A stretch of 64,000 nt of DNA from Aquatica leii (Eukaryota; Arthropoda; Insecta; Coleoptera; Lampyridae): the NCBI GenBank assembly GCA_035610365.1, contig CM069433.1, positions 57,092,487-57,156,486 of the forward strand. The letters run 5' to 3'. Positions 34,900-47,622 of this stretch are shown one piece after another (within the stretch, counting starts at the first letter, position 1; every line of letters begins with the position of its first letter). The position numbers and the translations under genes are program-made. The notes under the pieces are model-generated. The model was given only the letters and a program-made list of their open reading frames with translations. It was not told the origin of the DNA and did no database searches.

Positions 34900-36550
34900 C
34901 ACTTATTGCATTACAACAAATTAATGCAGTGTAGATTGATTGACAACGTAAAAAAACACTTTGGCGCTAGAGGTCAGTATTCCCGCAATTTCAGACAGCG
35001 TAAACAGTAACCCGTAACGCTACTGGAAAGCGTGACTTGTTATCGCCACCACCGATTAATAACCCCGACGTCAAAACAACATAACGACATATCCGTGGCA
35101 CCGTTTACGACGTTACTTCCGTCATATCATTCCGTTAGTATTGTAAAAGAAACTCCGTAGTACAATAACTCAGTTTTTGATTACCATAACCTACGATTAA
35201 ACTTCATCGTAAACCGTACCAGCTTTAATTATCCGATTAACTGTAGTTACTTACTAGCAGTTTAATAGATCTTTGTTTTAGTTACATTAATGTCCGATTT
35301 AATGTAAAGACCTCCAATAAAGGATCATTTGAAAACCGGCATTAACCTAAAATAATTTTTATCCTCCATTACCGCAGTTTCAGTTATTTTCGTTAGTTTA
35401 ATAATTATTTGTATTACGTTCTCTGCAGTTAATCTACCTGTAATCACCAATAGTTAATTAACTTAAGATTGCTCGTTTACCACGTACATAAATTTTTTGA
35501 GTAATTTTTAACCAATGAACTGTTGGCTATGTTATCATTGATTAACATAGACATTGAAGCAGCTAACAAACCTGTTACAGATAAACTTTTGTAATTTTTT
35601 TTTTCTACAAACCAAAAAAAAATGCTTATATTTTATGGTCACATATGTACATACAGAAATACCTTTTTTGTTTCTTGTCTGAACTATAAAACATTTTTTT
35701 TAAATTTATTTTTGTACAATGTTGGTTACTTATTTTTGTCTTCATTAACAACTTCAGATTATGGAGTAGACAGTCGGTGTTTTGTCTTCATATTTATCTA
35801 GTTTGCGTGCGTCGATAGAAAAGTGCAATTTTGACAAGACCTTGTAACCGTCGTTTAATTTTTGTATCATTTACTTTCGCTCTGACTCGTATTTACGATC
35901 GTTTTAATTTGGCGTTTGCATTTGTCATTTATTGAGTTCTTTTAGGAAATTTTCTAGTCACAATAAAGCATTCAATAGGTATTGATCAGAAATCGCAATT
36001 GTTTACATAACATACTAGATTAGCAACAAATAATCTAATATTAATAGCCGTCGAAGAGTGTACTTTCAAGAAATAAAAATTGCATTTAGAATAGTTAAAT
36101 GCTCTATTCTTGCAATAGAGAACTTAATTTTCTGCAAGATGTCTAATTCAACTAATAATTACTAAATTATTATTTTAGTCTTTTGGTAAGAAATATAATT
36201 ATTCTTTTTATCTCTGTGTAAATATTGTAAATAATTAATCATTAATCGATAACAAGAGTATTTAGAATAAGCAAAGTTATTTAAAATTATAACAACAGCA
36301 AATGTAGTATTTGTTAAGTTGGTACCGAGAGCAAAGATGTCAGTGTGACACTGTCATATTTATTCTCATAACCTTGTTTTTGTGCTACTTAATTTTAGTC
36401 ATTTTTTGTTATCAATCAGTTTTTCTTAGAACTCAACTAGCGTTTTGTTAATAATTACCGGTTGTGTTAATTAAGTATATCCAAAGCACTACAACAACAA
36501 TAAAAAAAATTGCTAAGTCTTTTGATTAATTATTTCGAAGAATTGTATTA
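34900..36550. other. Spacer; locally GC-richer 34920-35480, otherwise AT-rich
   Basis: 34920-35480 differs in composition from its surroundings, much as the solo LTR at 32547 does, but no matching ends or duplication were found. The remainder is AT-rich without frames. Confidence 0.35.
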
Positions 36551-36559
36551 ATCTGTTAT

Positions 36560-37300
36560 GTTTTCAATTGCATTAGTGTGTTTGCCAAGCACTGCAGATT
36601 AGTATGACTACCGTAAGTGGTATTTCATCTGCTGCTAAACGTAATGAAGTATTAGGCGGTCCTAGCAAACACTAGCAAAGACAACAACCAATACGCAGCA
36701 TAGATACCTTTACTGGTACAGCAATTAGGAATGCAGTATACAAGATGTATAAAGAAAGTAAGTTCAATTTATTAAAACAATGTATTCATGCTCACTTTCG
36801 TTTACATAACAACATATTAAGGTAGCTATTTTATTAAATCACCTCAAACAACACGATATTTACAATGGAAGCAAATCAACATTATGTAAGATATTACATA
36901 ATATCAGTTTTGAATAGAAAAAGGATAATCCACAAAGAAGTTTAATGGAATTGTCGTATGCAGCATTACTTCGTATGACTTTTTCTAAGAGAATACGTTC
37001 GTAACAAAAACAGTTTTAGGAATTTGTGTATTTAGACAAAACTTGGATTTATGAGAATGGTACAATCACCCAATTATGGCAAGATAATAAAATAAAAAGT
37101 GTCTAGAAAATTAAAAGCGAAGAAAAACGGTTTGTACAAACCACCTTTTAATTGTGTTATACTTAATTGCTTATTAACAGATATGTGATAGTACAGGCAG
37201 GTAATAAAAATGGTTTTATTCCTGGAGCATCGTTAGCTTTTTCTTCCAATACAAAAAACCCAGATCAGCATGGAGAAATTAATCAAAATAGAGTTTTACA
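36560..37300 (+). pseudogene. DDE_3-type transposase relic, copy 2, with recognisable introns
   Basis: Plus-strand homologue of the relic at 31217-32539. HTH: ISMTTVSGISSAAKRNE at about 36598-36648. Then DTFTGTAIRNAVYKMYKES ending at a GTAAGT donor near 36759. Next, STLCKILHNISFE and KKDNPQRSLMELSYAALLRM at about 36866-36975. VYLDKTWIYENGTITQLWQD (37027-37085) carries the first catalytic Asp. A 51-bp GT-AG intron (37130-37180) splits KR from YVIVQAGNKNGFIPGASLAF, with the frame restored exactly. Similarity fades after GEINQNR near 37290; the second Asp (MDNAPYH) and the rest are missing. Stops at several places. Confidence 0.8.
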
Positions 37301-38477
37301 CCTTAAATTTTTTGCAAGCTTCTATTTTATATCTTGGTTGTTACACAATTGGTCTATAATTGCATTGAATGTACTAACTATTGCTGTTTGCGTTCAAGTT
37401 TGTCTCGCTAAGTTAAAACAATCTTATCTTTTGTTGTTTGCAACAAATTGTATTGGAGTATACTTTTTTAGACTTTAAACTAGTTCTACTACTTTTGACA
37501 AATATATGTCTATAGCTTACAAAAGTTTTAGTACTGTACATAAATTTTTTTCGTAAATTATCAATTTTTGTATTCACACAAGTTGTGAAAAAGAATCCGG
37601 ACTATAAAAAGCCAATACAAAAACACAGTCAAAAAAAGCCGACAGACAGACAGAATGATGCTTATAAAAATGTATAGGATAGCTAGGTATATAAAAAACT
37701 ATTTTTTCTACGATTAACAAACAATAAGATACATTGTATGTTTAATTGCGATTAGGCAACGTTGTGCATTGTGATTGTGTAATTTCATTTCCGTACAGGT
37801 CAAAGTTATTTCCGTACAGGTCAAACCTATTAACGTACAGGATAATGAATTATAACAACATAATTTAGAAGACTTTTACAAATATTTCCTGCATTACAAA
37901 TTATAAAATTTGAAAACAAAATCGTTGAGGCTCATGTAAAAGGTATTTCATTAGTTTTATAGCATAAAAAGTGTGGTTTATAAATGACATATTTTAGGTT
38001 ATATTCGTAATCGTTGACATTTAGTGACTTTTTTCTAATGAAATGTAAATACATTTTAGAAGTTCAAGGTAATTAGAATAAGTAAAAATTTCTAATTTGC
38101 AAACTAACTACTTGTTTTCTTGCAGGGTTTTCTTTTGATGGGAAGGAAATGTTAACAGTAATTTATCGAACTTTTGCTTTGGCAGTGTTAAACTGATTAA
38201 GTAATCCAATCCTTGAAATAAAATTACTCAATTTATAATAACATGCTCACATTAACTTAAAGAAGTTAGTATTTATTAGAAAATTTATCAGTTTTTTGAA
38301 CTGCATGATAATTCAGAAGTAACCAATTATCTTTTGGCGTTCATCGATGGCTGCAAGATACCAAAATGTTTCCTTCGTGCATGCCTGATATCTGTTTGTT
38401 ATTATTTATCCTTATATTAATCCAGATTTCATAAGTATTTATGTATACTTTCACTACATATTTTTTATAAATATATT
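37301..38477. other. AT-rich spacer
   Basis: Contains the short triplicated repeat at 37787-37841 and nothing else recognisable. Confidence 0.4.
37787..37841 (+). repeat. Three imperfect direct repeats of about 21 bp
   Basis: ATTTCCGTACAGGTCAAA occurs twice, 21 bp apart, followed by a degenerate third unit containing CGTACAGG. Confidence 0.8.
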
Positions 38478-38764
38478 TCTTGTGTGCGTGTGTATGTCAC
38501 TGAACTCCTTCTAAACGACTGGACCGATTTTGATGAAATTTTTTGTGTGTATTCAAGTGGATTTGAAGATGGTCTAGATTTTCAAAAAAACCCGGCAGAT
38601 GGCGCTGCAGTCGTTATATAGGTTATTTATCTATACTGCAAGTAAACTGCTGAATCGACTTGAATGAATTTTTGTGTATGCATTTATTCATTCATTTTTT
38701 ACTTTGTTTAATATCCTAATCGCTTGGTATATCATGCAGGGCAACGTCTGTCGGGTCCGCTAGT
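38478..38764 (+). mobile_element. Helitron-like element, short non-autonomous copy
   Basis: 5' part TCTTGTGTGCGTGTGTATG followed by CACTGAACTCCTTCTAAACG and GACCGATTTTGATGAAATTT, a text typical of insect Helitron-like elements. The 3' end is GGGCAACGTCTGTCGGGTCC followed by GCTAGT, where CTAGT matches the CTRRT terminus and is followed by T of the host. No coding sequence. 287 bp. Confidence 0.8.
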
Positions 38765-40347
38765 TATATTATAATCACAAACACTTTGGACTTACGTGAT
38801 AATAAATAACACAACATAAATGTAATAAATTGTTACAAGACTAATGCAAACCACTGGTCTATATATTGAAAAAATTATATATTTAGATGTAATTATAAGC
38901 ACTGAATCACTTGTTTCCTTTTACCTACAAAATGTGTTTTGTTAACAATTCATTTCTCATATTTAAACTAATTTCTCATTAAAGATTATTACAGCATATT
39001 TGATCCATTAGAATAATTAACTATCTTGCATTTTCCAAAATGATTTTTTTCAATTCTTTAACTACGATGATCTTATTACATTCTTAGATCGGAAAGCTTC
39101 ATTCTTAAGAATAACACCTATTAATTACAAATTATCTTTAAACATTCACAAATCTACCTTATTTGCTTTGTAAGTCGCATCCACATGTTATTCGGTTGAA
39201 GCTTCTAGGAAAAACTATCATATCAACATTTTTCAGAACTTGACGACATTGTTAACGATTCAGGCTTCGACATGAATAGATTTCTTTAATTTACTGGCTG
39301 CAAAAGCAAAATCTTGTCATTAAATAATTAGTACTTTTATAACTATGGCTCATTGATATTAGGTTATGCTTGAAATTAATGTATTAAAAAAATTCAAATA
39401 CTAAATGATTTAAAGTTAACTAAAATTGCAAGTATTCATAGCAAGTAAATTACACTCACCATTTATTTAACTAGAGATAAGTAAAAAACAAGAATAAAAT
39501 AATAGTAACAGATAACTAATGGTATAAATGCTGTCAAGTTGACATAAAATAAATACAAGTTTTGACATAATTTTTTAATTGTCATTTTAGGTACACATTA
39601 CCAATACATATATTTAAATTAGTTTATTTATTTTCTGCGTTATTTTTTTCGTAAAATTCTATTTAACTTTGATTATTAATTAAATATAGAGTCGTAGAAA
39701 AAGTATAGTGTATAACTCGTAAGGAATGTGTATTGCCAACTCGTACGAATTGCCAACCTCGCCTTCGGCTCGGTTACAAATTTTCATACTCGTTGGCAAT
39801 GACAACTATTCCTTACTCGTTATACAATATACTATTTTATTTTTAGTTTAAATTTGTAAGTAATTATGCTTTTAAAAAGTGCATATCTAAATTTAAAATT
39901 AAAACACTTTTTAATATTTATAAGATACTTATTAAGCTAATAGTGTTAAGAATGCAAATCCTTATTTAATCAAAAGCAAAATTTGAAAATGCGTTTACAC
40001 AATTGTGTCGGTCGCCACTAATTATAGTTTTTTTTCATAGATTTTCATTAGGCTAATGGGGTAGAGAAATATAAACAAAGTAAGTAGGTACTTGAAAATA
40101 AATTGATTTTTTGAGTTTTCTTATCATGGAAATTATGCAGTCCAATAAAGGCAGTAATCCACTTTGCTACAGGTGTTATGCACGTAGGTATGTACGTGTT
40201 GCATAGGAAATGTAAAAAAAATTTACGTTGGATATATTCCAAAGCTAGGTCATTCAAGGGAAGAATTTATTATCATTCAACGTTAATTATCATTGTTTTA
40301 AAAACATGTTGATATTTTTTTTCAGTGTAACGTTTCTCTCACAACAA
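38765..40347. other. AT-rich spacer with one hairpin
   Basis: Holds the hairpin at 39707-39833; the rest shows no gene or repeat. Confidence 0.4.
39707..39833. repeat. CpG-rich interrupted palindrome (hairpin)
   Basis: Left arm with GTATAACTCGTAAGGAAT and TATTGCCAAC pairs with right arm GTTGGCAATGACAACTATTC and ATTCCTTACTCGTTATAC. Between the arms lies CCTCGCCTTCGGCTCGG, itself self-complementary. It resembles the hairpins at 18088 and 55162 in design. Confidence 0.8.
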
Positions 40348-41232
40348 TGTTAAACAAGGAAGAACTTGCGGACGAAGAATCGATAAAACAGGCAAAAGCA
40401 ATAGGTGGCATAAAAATCAAAACAAAAGACATACTAAATAAACCTTCATAAGTGTTTTCTGAAGCTGTGCTGCAGTTAGAAAACACAGAAAGCAAAATTC
40501 AAAAAATTTACTCCAAGTGTATTTCTTGTAATATTGTATCGGTGCATTTAAACTGCTTAAACTAATTTCCAAATTAATCAATGTTAACAAAAACAAATGG
40601 ATGTGCACAACATGTCAGTTAACAAATATAGAGAATTCAGATGATATTGAAAATTATGATAATAATGAAAAAGATAAGCAAGAAACACTAAAACGTGAAT
40701 TGGATTTGGTTTATAAGCTAAATACGGAATTAACTAATGTAAATAAGTTGTTAAAACTAAACTGAAACGGACCAAAAATATCAAAAAATTACAGTTTACT
40801 CTCACAATTCTAAAATTAGTCAACAGATGACCGGCACGAGGTAATTAACTGTACTAACGAAAATTTTAAAGATACTGTTCAGGAACATTTTAATTTCAAA
40901 GTATAATTGCAGAAGTAAATCTAGATCTTCATAAGACGATAATGGATACTAAATATTTGTTTGTAGGATGGAAATGATGTTATGTATCAGAAAATTACAA
41001 TGTAAAGCGGTGTTTTAAATGTTCAGCTTTTAATCATTTATCTAAAAACTTAAAAAAAAGTCCAATATGTGCTCTAAGCCACAATATAAAAGATTGTACT
41101 AAGACATCAAACTCTAATATACGACACAGTACAATGTTGGATATAAATCATACCGCAATTGATAATAAATGTGCTTCATATATGGGCGTTATTGAGGTGA
41201 TTAAAGCGAAGACTGAATACTGCCAACAATAG
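40348..41232 (+). pseudogene. LINE ORF1 relic (PHD-like and CCHC-type Cys/His region)
   Basis: Starts at ATG 40348 (MLNKEELADEES). In shifting frames it gives CISCNIVSVHLNCLN followed by KWMCTTCQLTN, the C..C...H..C...C..C pattern of a PHD-like finger at about 40525-40625. A charged, coiled-coil-like stretch follows (ETLKRELDLVYKLNTELTNV). Then come RCFKCSAFNHLSKNLKK and CALSHNIKDC, two knuckle-like units at about 41010-41100. PHD-like plus knuckles is a known ORF1 layout in insect CR1/Jockey LINEs. Such proteins bind the element RNA. Stops throughout. Confidence 0.6.
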
Positions 41233-41289
41233 CAATCAATCAACGATAAAATTAAAATTTTTTGTATAGTTTATCAAAATTCCCAGTGT

Positions 41290-43487
41290 CTAAAAAAGAA
41301 GAGTTTGAAGTATTGCTGAATGAAAAAAAAGTTCGTTCGTTTTTACTGTTTTTACTTGAATCTGTTTTTAATCAACCAACAAGAATAACTACTTACAACA
41401 AGGATTGACTACATCACAACAAAATTTCAATGAAGATATTCATACAAAATCAGTGATTAACAATGGTCTTCCTGATCATTGCACCCAAAAGATTATATTT
41501 CAAGTAAATTTCAAGGTAAACCAAAATAATAATGTCAGTTATCGCTGTTATTTAAAAAAATATCTAATTGTTTAATACTTATTTACATCGTAAAGATTGG
41601 ACAAGTGTTTTTCTTGAGCCTGGTGTTAATGATTTTCTAAATATACTCAAAATTATTATTTCAGTTTATCATTTAAACTAATAACTAAAAAAAGAGAGTT
41701 CCTGATAAATCGTAGTTAACAAAAGGATTAAGAGTGTCTAGTAATAAAGCTACTACATAAGCTAAAATGCGACAATAACATAGTTCAGGTTTACTATAGC
41801 ACATTACAAGCGCATATATAAAAAAATATTAAAAGCTGCAAAAAACGTAGTTAAGCAAAATGGTATCGAATTTTTATAACAAAGGAAATGTTATTTGGAA
41901 CTTTATTGATAGTACTATAAAAACTGAAAAAAAAGTATCACCACGTCCAGACTATTAATTGATGGTGTTAAGTTAGAAGATCCACATGAAATAGCTAGTG
42001 CTTTTAACAATTCTTTTTTGAATACGCCACAAAAGTTAATCTGGTCAAAGATAACTTCGGTTCCTAGTTCTAATAACAATAAAATGTATGATCATAATAC
42101 ACGAATACAATTTTTTTGTCGCCTGTTACAGAATCAGAAGTATTCAATGTCATAACAAAATTAAAAAAACACTTTTTCATGTGGAACAGATAATTTTTTA
42201 ACTATTATTATTAAATAATGTTTACAACACATTATAATATCCTTTATGTTATACCATAAATGAGTGCCTAATACAAGCAAAATGTCCTGATTATTTAAAA
42301 ATTGACAAAGTTGTAGCACTGTTTAAAAAATGTTCTTCAGATAATATTGATAACTACAAACCAATTGCACTGCTATCGATATTCGCCAAAATCATCGAAA
42401 AAGTTATCTATAAAAATAATTACGTTTTTAGACAAACACAACATTTTCATTTTACAGCAACATGGTTTCAGAAAACATAAATCTACTGTCAATGCACTAG
42501 TAGATATTGTAAACTATATATGCAAAAATTTAGATAAAAACAAAAAAGTAATGGCGGTATTTGTTGACTTACCTACAGCTTTTGATTGTGTCAGGTATGA
42601 TTTATTATTGTCAAAAATAGAAAATTTTGGTATGCGAGGTGTTTATAAGCGTTTACTTAAGTCTTATTTATCTTTTAGAAAACAGTTTGTTACTTTTAAC
42701 GTAACAAATGATCTATGTATTTTGTCATGTAAGTTTACTTGTTTTGTCGATGATATAATTTTACTTTCAACCAATGATAACATAAATATTATTCTAATGG
42801 ATCTTAAGCAAAATCTGAAACGTCTAAATCTGTATCTAAATTACAATAAGTTAGTTTTTAATCAAACAAAAACGTCGGCTCTCTGTTAAATATCAATAAT
42901 AAAAATGTAAAACAAGTGTACACAAATTACTTGGAGTTCATATGAACATTTTTCTGGCTTGGGATAATCATATTAATTTTATTTGTAAAAAAGTGTCAAG
43001 TTACAGTTACGCGATTAAAAGATTAAAAAAATTTGTAAATTTTGATGCATCCATTACATTTTATCATTCGCACGTTGAGACAACAATTAGATTCAGTATT
43101 ATTTGCTGAGGGAATCGAAAACTTAGTCAACGTGTTTTTTTACAACAAAAACGAGCACTCAGAAGTATGTTAAGACTAAAAAGTAGTACATCGCGCAGAG
43201 AAGAGTTCAAAAAATACAAAATTTTGATTTATGTTGTATCTACATTTTTGAAATTTTAAGTTTTGTTGATAGTAATAGGAGTAAGTTCATGAAACATCAA
43301 ACATCGGTTAACATTATTTAGAAATAGTCCGTGCTGCATTGGTGCTTTGTTATATAATGCGCTTCCAGTCACAATTGTGTATTGTGTAAAAGTAATAAAC
43401 TTTAAAAAAGAAATTAAAGAAATGCTTGTTTCTAATGCTTTTTACTCATTAGAAGAATATTCCAGTTTTACACTAAATTTAAAGTAG
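41290..43487 (+). pseudogene. LINE ORF2 relic: endonuclease tail, reverse transcriptase, C-terminal domain
   Basis: Endonuclease C-terminus: VFNQPTRITTYNKD near 41365-41405 and SDH-like region to 41500. Linker: DGVKLEDPHEIASAFNNSF near 41965-42020. RT fingers/palm: LSPVTESEVFNVI near 42118-42155, then an open stretch 42347-42889 with QQHGFRKHKSTVNALVDIVN, AVFVDLPTAFDCV (motif A, Asp kept) and FVDDIILLS (motif C, usually F/YADD). The segment between FRKQFVTFN and TNDLC lacks about 30 residues, including the GVPQGSVLGP motif. Downstream are LGVHM, ICKKVSSYSYAIKRLKK and ALRSMLRLKSSTSRREEF. Ends at TAG 43485. Needed for target-primed reverse transcription; this copy is dead. Confidence 0.8.
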
Positions 43488-43590
43488 TGTTTAGTTGTTA
43501 GAATAAAAACATGAAGATTATTTAAGGTAAATTTTGACTTGTCTTATACCATTTGTCAATGGTTCACTGAACAAATAAAAATTTTGTTTG

Positions 43591-44939
43591 TTTATTTACA
43601 TCGCCGTTCGTATTATGGTTTTGTTCAACTATGTACGCACCTTCATATTTAATATGCTTTAATTCTAATCACAAAAATGTAAAATCTAAATATATACACG
43701 GATTCTAAGAAGCTCTAAGTCAAAAAGTATTGTTTTACAAAAATGTGAAAAGAATTAAAACACTATAAAAAACCAAATACCTTTAGCACGTAACGTGTAA
43801 CAAGAAACACGAACTGACGAAAATTTTAATTTAGTGCAAAACAACAAAGTAAATGAATATTTAGGAGCGTGGTTTTCAAGTAACTTTATCTAAAAGATCT
43901 TATAGTGGACGGTGACAAAAAAAACAATTTTTAAGTTTGAAAATACATTGTCTTAAATTAGTATGAATTAGTGTTAATTCAAATTAGGTATACTTAATTA
44001 CAGTATGACGTAGATCAACAAAAATGCAAAAATATACCACAAATACAAACGTATACATACTTATGTAAAATTTTAGTCGAAAAATGTATTATTCAATACG
44101 AGTTAGTACTTACTATTTTGGTATGAATGTATGTAAAAAGATCTTAAGATTGCCGAGTGACCTTCAACTCATGTAACTATGGCTACTACATGTGAAAACG
44201 ATATGATAAAACAAGAATGCAATAATTATTATCTAAGACTGCGTTTAAGTAGTAAATTATTGGTTTTTATATTAGCAATCATACTGAATGAAATACTAAA
44301 GTAATAACATTTTAAATTACTACCTCCCGTTTCAAACACGTTTTACTTCTTACAAAAATGTTAAAAATTTTGTTTAGTTTGTTGATGAATCTTTATTGAT
44401 TATCATGTAATTGATAAAAACATTAGACACAAAAAATTGTCTAGAATGTTTATAACTGACATTAAAGAATATTATGGATTAATACAGATGTAGCATTTTA
44501 ATTTATAACCTTAAAACATTATTCATACAGATTTTGAAGAAAAAAAATAGGTAGTTTAACAGTGATTTTGTAAACACAACTTTTTATTACTATATTTGCT
44601 TAATAGACTGATGGTGAAAATCTACTTTATTAAATTTTAATGTAGTATAAATATTATTACATTGCTGTTATTATTGTGTTAAAATATAATATTTTTATAA
44701 TACGCATATTAGAATCATAATAATCTCGTAATTCTAACGTATCATATCCATTTGCTATTTTTTTAAAATATGTATATAGTTATATATATACATCATTATA
44801 TACATACATACAAGGTGCCTCAGGGATAAAAAGAACCTCTATAACTACGATGTTATTTGAGATACCGACTTGGAACTACGGAGATTCTACACTATTTAAA
44901 ATTATTTTTGTCATATACAAGGGTCACTATATAGAGTGA
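43591..44939. other. AT-rich spacer
   Basis: No gene. The right end (44813-44935) has an AAGGTGCCTCAGGGATAAAAAG text that looks like the terminus of another mariner-like element; its partner was not found. Confidence 0.35.
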
Positions 44940-45300
44940 CTCATCAAATTTAAGTTTTTTAATACATCTTCCCCTATATTTTTACATAATTATAAAGCTC
45001 TTTTAATTCTGATTAAAGCGATTCCAATTTTTATATTATGTACTGTTTAGATTTTATGGTCAAAAAATCATATTTGTTTTTTCATACGCTGAACCTTCAT
45101 TCAAATGCTTATTTTACCACCAATTCTAGGCACCGTATACACAGTGTCCAAACTCAAAACTATGAATAACTCAGTTTTTTCAAATACAACACCCTATATC
45201 TTTTTACACCATTAAATTCCATTTTTTATAGATTTTCCAACAATATAATAGTTTCTATAGTTTATTGTAAAAAACTGATCAGATTGGTTCAAAACAAAAT
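44940..45300 (+). repeat. Left inverted arm
   Basis: Pairs with 54440-54805. Inner edge near AAAACAAAATTTAATAAATA; outer edge near GAGTGACTCATCAAATTTAA. Confidence 0.7.
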
Positions 45301-45992
45301 TTAATAAATAAGCAAAACATAATCGTATAAAAAAATTAAAATAAATTAAAAGTAGCCTCACGCAGTGGGTGCTATATATAAAGTATAAAAAATATTGTAA
45401 AGTTTGTAAAAGCTTAAAACATAAAATTTAATTCACAAATCGTAACTCAAACAAAATGCACCAGACAAGCTCACATAAATTTATTTATATACAAGAAAAA
45501 AACATTAAAATATAAGATATAGAACAATGAGACAAAATTTACAAATTTATCAATAAAAAATTCTATGGTACAATCAAATTTCTTATTTTAATTTGAAAAC
45601 ATCATTTTAAATTTAGGATAAATATTGAAACACGAAACGACTTTATAACAAAATTTAAATGAAAAACTTATCTGATTAATAAAACATATTTACATATTTA
45701 AACGTATTGAAAGTTAAGTGCATAAAGATTAACATTTACCTCATCTCAGCTTGAATTGCGCGATAAAATCTTGATTGCGGTCTATGTCATGCTCAACTTC
45801 TGAATCATAGGATGACGTAACATTGCGTAATTCTTCGAAATGCGTATAAAAGCTTTATTAATCAAAACATTGTAACACACAAATATCTTTAAATTCATCA
45901 AAATCATATTACTTCAGACGTAACACCAAACCATAGCATGACGGAAATTCTTTGTAAAGGCGACGTTGTGACTAACATCAAACATCCATAAT
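45301..45992. other. Interior of the inverted-arm element, left of the LTR insertion
   Basis: AT-rich; no frame. It would be contiguous with 52598 before the LTR element inserted. Confidence 0.45.
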
Positions 45993-45996
45993 AAAT
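45993..45996. repeat. Target-site duplication AAAT (left)
   Basis: AAAT just outside the 5' LTR, repeated at 52594-52597 just outside the 3' LTR. Confidence 0.85.
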
Positions 45997-47497
45997 TGTA
46001 ACGTGTTAAAAATCCAAACGCCGAAGTATAGGCAACTTAACGTGCTGGGAATTTTTATAGTGACCTATTGGTGACCCTTTGATATATTATCACTGTTATC
46101 ACAAAGGAATTCTTCACTTTCTCCAAAAATACGCATTCGAAAGGTTGTTGCATTTTACCTGTGTGTAAGAATATTGGCGGCATAAAGTCAATTAGTTGGC
46201 TGGTATTCGAATATTGATACCTGGGCTAATAGACTCCTACGGGGAATTAAGCAGCTATAATCTACAATTAAATAAAAGCATTAGTGGTAATAACGAACCT
46301 TATGCTTACGGTTAGCGAACCGGATTTCAAACACAGGGCAACATCATACGATAATTGGAGTCCCCAACAACATCGTGGGTAAGTGTGATTTTGTACCACC
46401 AAGTCTCCACCTTAGGTATATTTATATGACAAAAAAAAAATTAGGGAACTACCACCGGGTTCCAGCAGCAGTTCCGGACGTAAACAGGGTGTCGGACTAC
46501 CCCCTTATCTGCTCGTTCCACCTCGGACACAGTCACCACCAGCTGCGATACCCTACAACAAACAAGATAAGTTTAGTTTAAGACAAGTTCGATTTGATTT
46601 CTTTTGTTAGCTGTAAGTTCAATAATTAGTTTAGTCCATAAATATAATAATATTGTACATTGGTTTCACCTACCTGAGATACCACCGTGGGTTTCTTTTT
46701 TTTTGCGTAAATTCATATCGCTGCAGGTATTTGAAGGCAGACCGGTTTTGTTCACGGGGGACAGCAAGGATAAAAAGGTCCTGTAAGAATATAGAATAGT
46801 TCGGTACGCAAATTGTACGAGTTTAAGTCTACTTACGATAGGAAGCAATTGCTCGCTGTCGGTGAGGGGAAACGACCTGTCAGTTAGGGGGCAGCTTTTG
46901 GGGGAGATCGTAGTGCTGATCTCGAATTCACTTAGGTGCTCTTACAGCCATTTTTACCTCGAGACAACGCGAACAACCCTCATAATTTTTTAAAAAAACC
47001 GCGCGGCACAATACATAATTCATAACCTTAAGTAAAAAGGGTTAACACGAGCATGCGTGTATTTTTTTTGGTGGGCGAAACCTCTACAAATAAACATAAT
47101 TCATACAAAGGGGATGATGATTCTTTCGTTTTTTTTTTTTGTTATTAAACTTTAGTTCGTAACTTATTTATTCTTCTTTGTACAATATAAAATAGTAAAC
47201 AGGATTAAATACAGGGGAGAGTTTTATTAAAAACTGGAGAAACTGCTGACCTCGTCTTTTTCCTTCTTTTTTTTTACGGTGCCTAGTTCTAGTGTCGATA
47301 GGAGTTCTGGGTTGATCCTAGCCTTCTCCGTGGCCGGTTGTTAAACCCAGTGGCGCCTCCCGGAAATTTAGCTAATTTTGTATTAATAAATCGAAAATCG
47401 GTACTCACCCCACTCCCGATGTTTGCTAGTCGTGGATAGAGGCCAGGAGACGATACTAGAGCTAATTGGCAGTTTATATAGTTCAAAGTTAGTTACA
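45997..47497 (+). repeat. 5' LTR (1501 bp)
   Basis: TGTAACGTGTTAAAAATCC at the start, AAGTTAGTTACA at the end. Carries the segment missing from the 3' copy (67 bp after GGCAGACCG near 46744). The small frames inside are not genes. Confidence 0.95.
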
Positions 47498-47500
47498 AAA

Positions 47501-47518
47501 TGGCGCCCAACGTGGGGC
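47501..47518 (+). other. Primer binding site complementary to tRNA-Lys(CTT) 3' end
   Basis: TGGCGCCCAACGTGGGGC starts 3 bp after the LTR. It is the complement of the CCA-tailed 3' end of insect tRNA-Lys(CTT), whose acceptor/T-arm ends ...GCCCCACGTTGGGCGCCA. Minus-strand DNA synthesis would start here. Confidence 0.85.
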
Positions 47519-47622
47519 CAAGCGTGATAAGTTAAGCAGCTTCTGGAAAAGTTTTTGATAAAACGTAGTATTTTTAGAATAAGTAGATAGTAAGTTTAGA
47601 TTAGTTATTGGTTAGCGTCGGA

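Larger units (their letters stand above)
40348..43590 (+). mobile_element. CR1/Jockey-like LINE, near full length but decayed
   Basis: ORF1 and ORF2 remnants follow each other on one strand, with a zinc-knuckle ORF1, endonuclease C-terminal text, RT and a C-terminal domain, then AATAAA at about 43575. No target-site duplication was established. The clade call is by motif style only. Confidence 0.75.

Noticed and set aside
34920..35480. GC-richer block that might be another solo LTR
   Set aside because: No matching TG...CA ends with a duplicated target could be found.
46375..46848. Small frames inside the LTR (also in the 3' copy at 51541-51747)
   Set aside because: They repeat in both LTRs, overlap on opposite strands and contain no motif; LTR sequence, not genes.
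47289..47486. Minus-strand 65-codon frame at the end of each LTR
   Set aside because: Chance frame across LTR DNA; the same frame recurs at 52385-52582 with substitutions that show no coding constraint.
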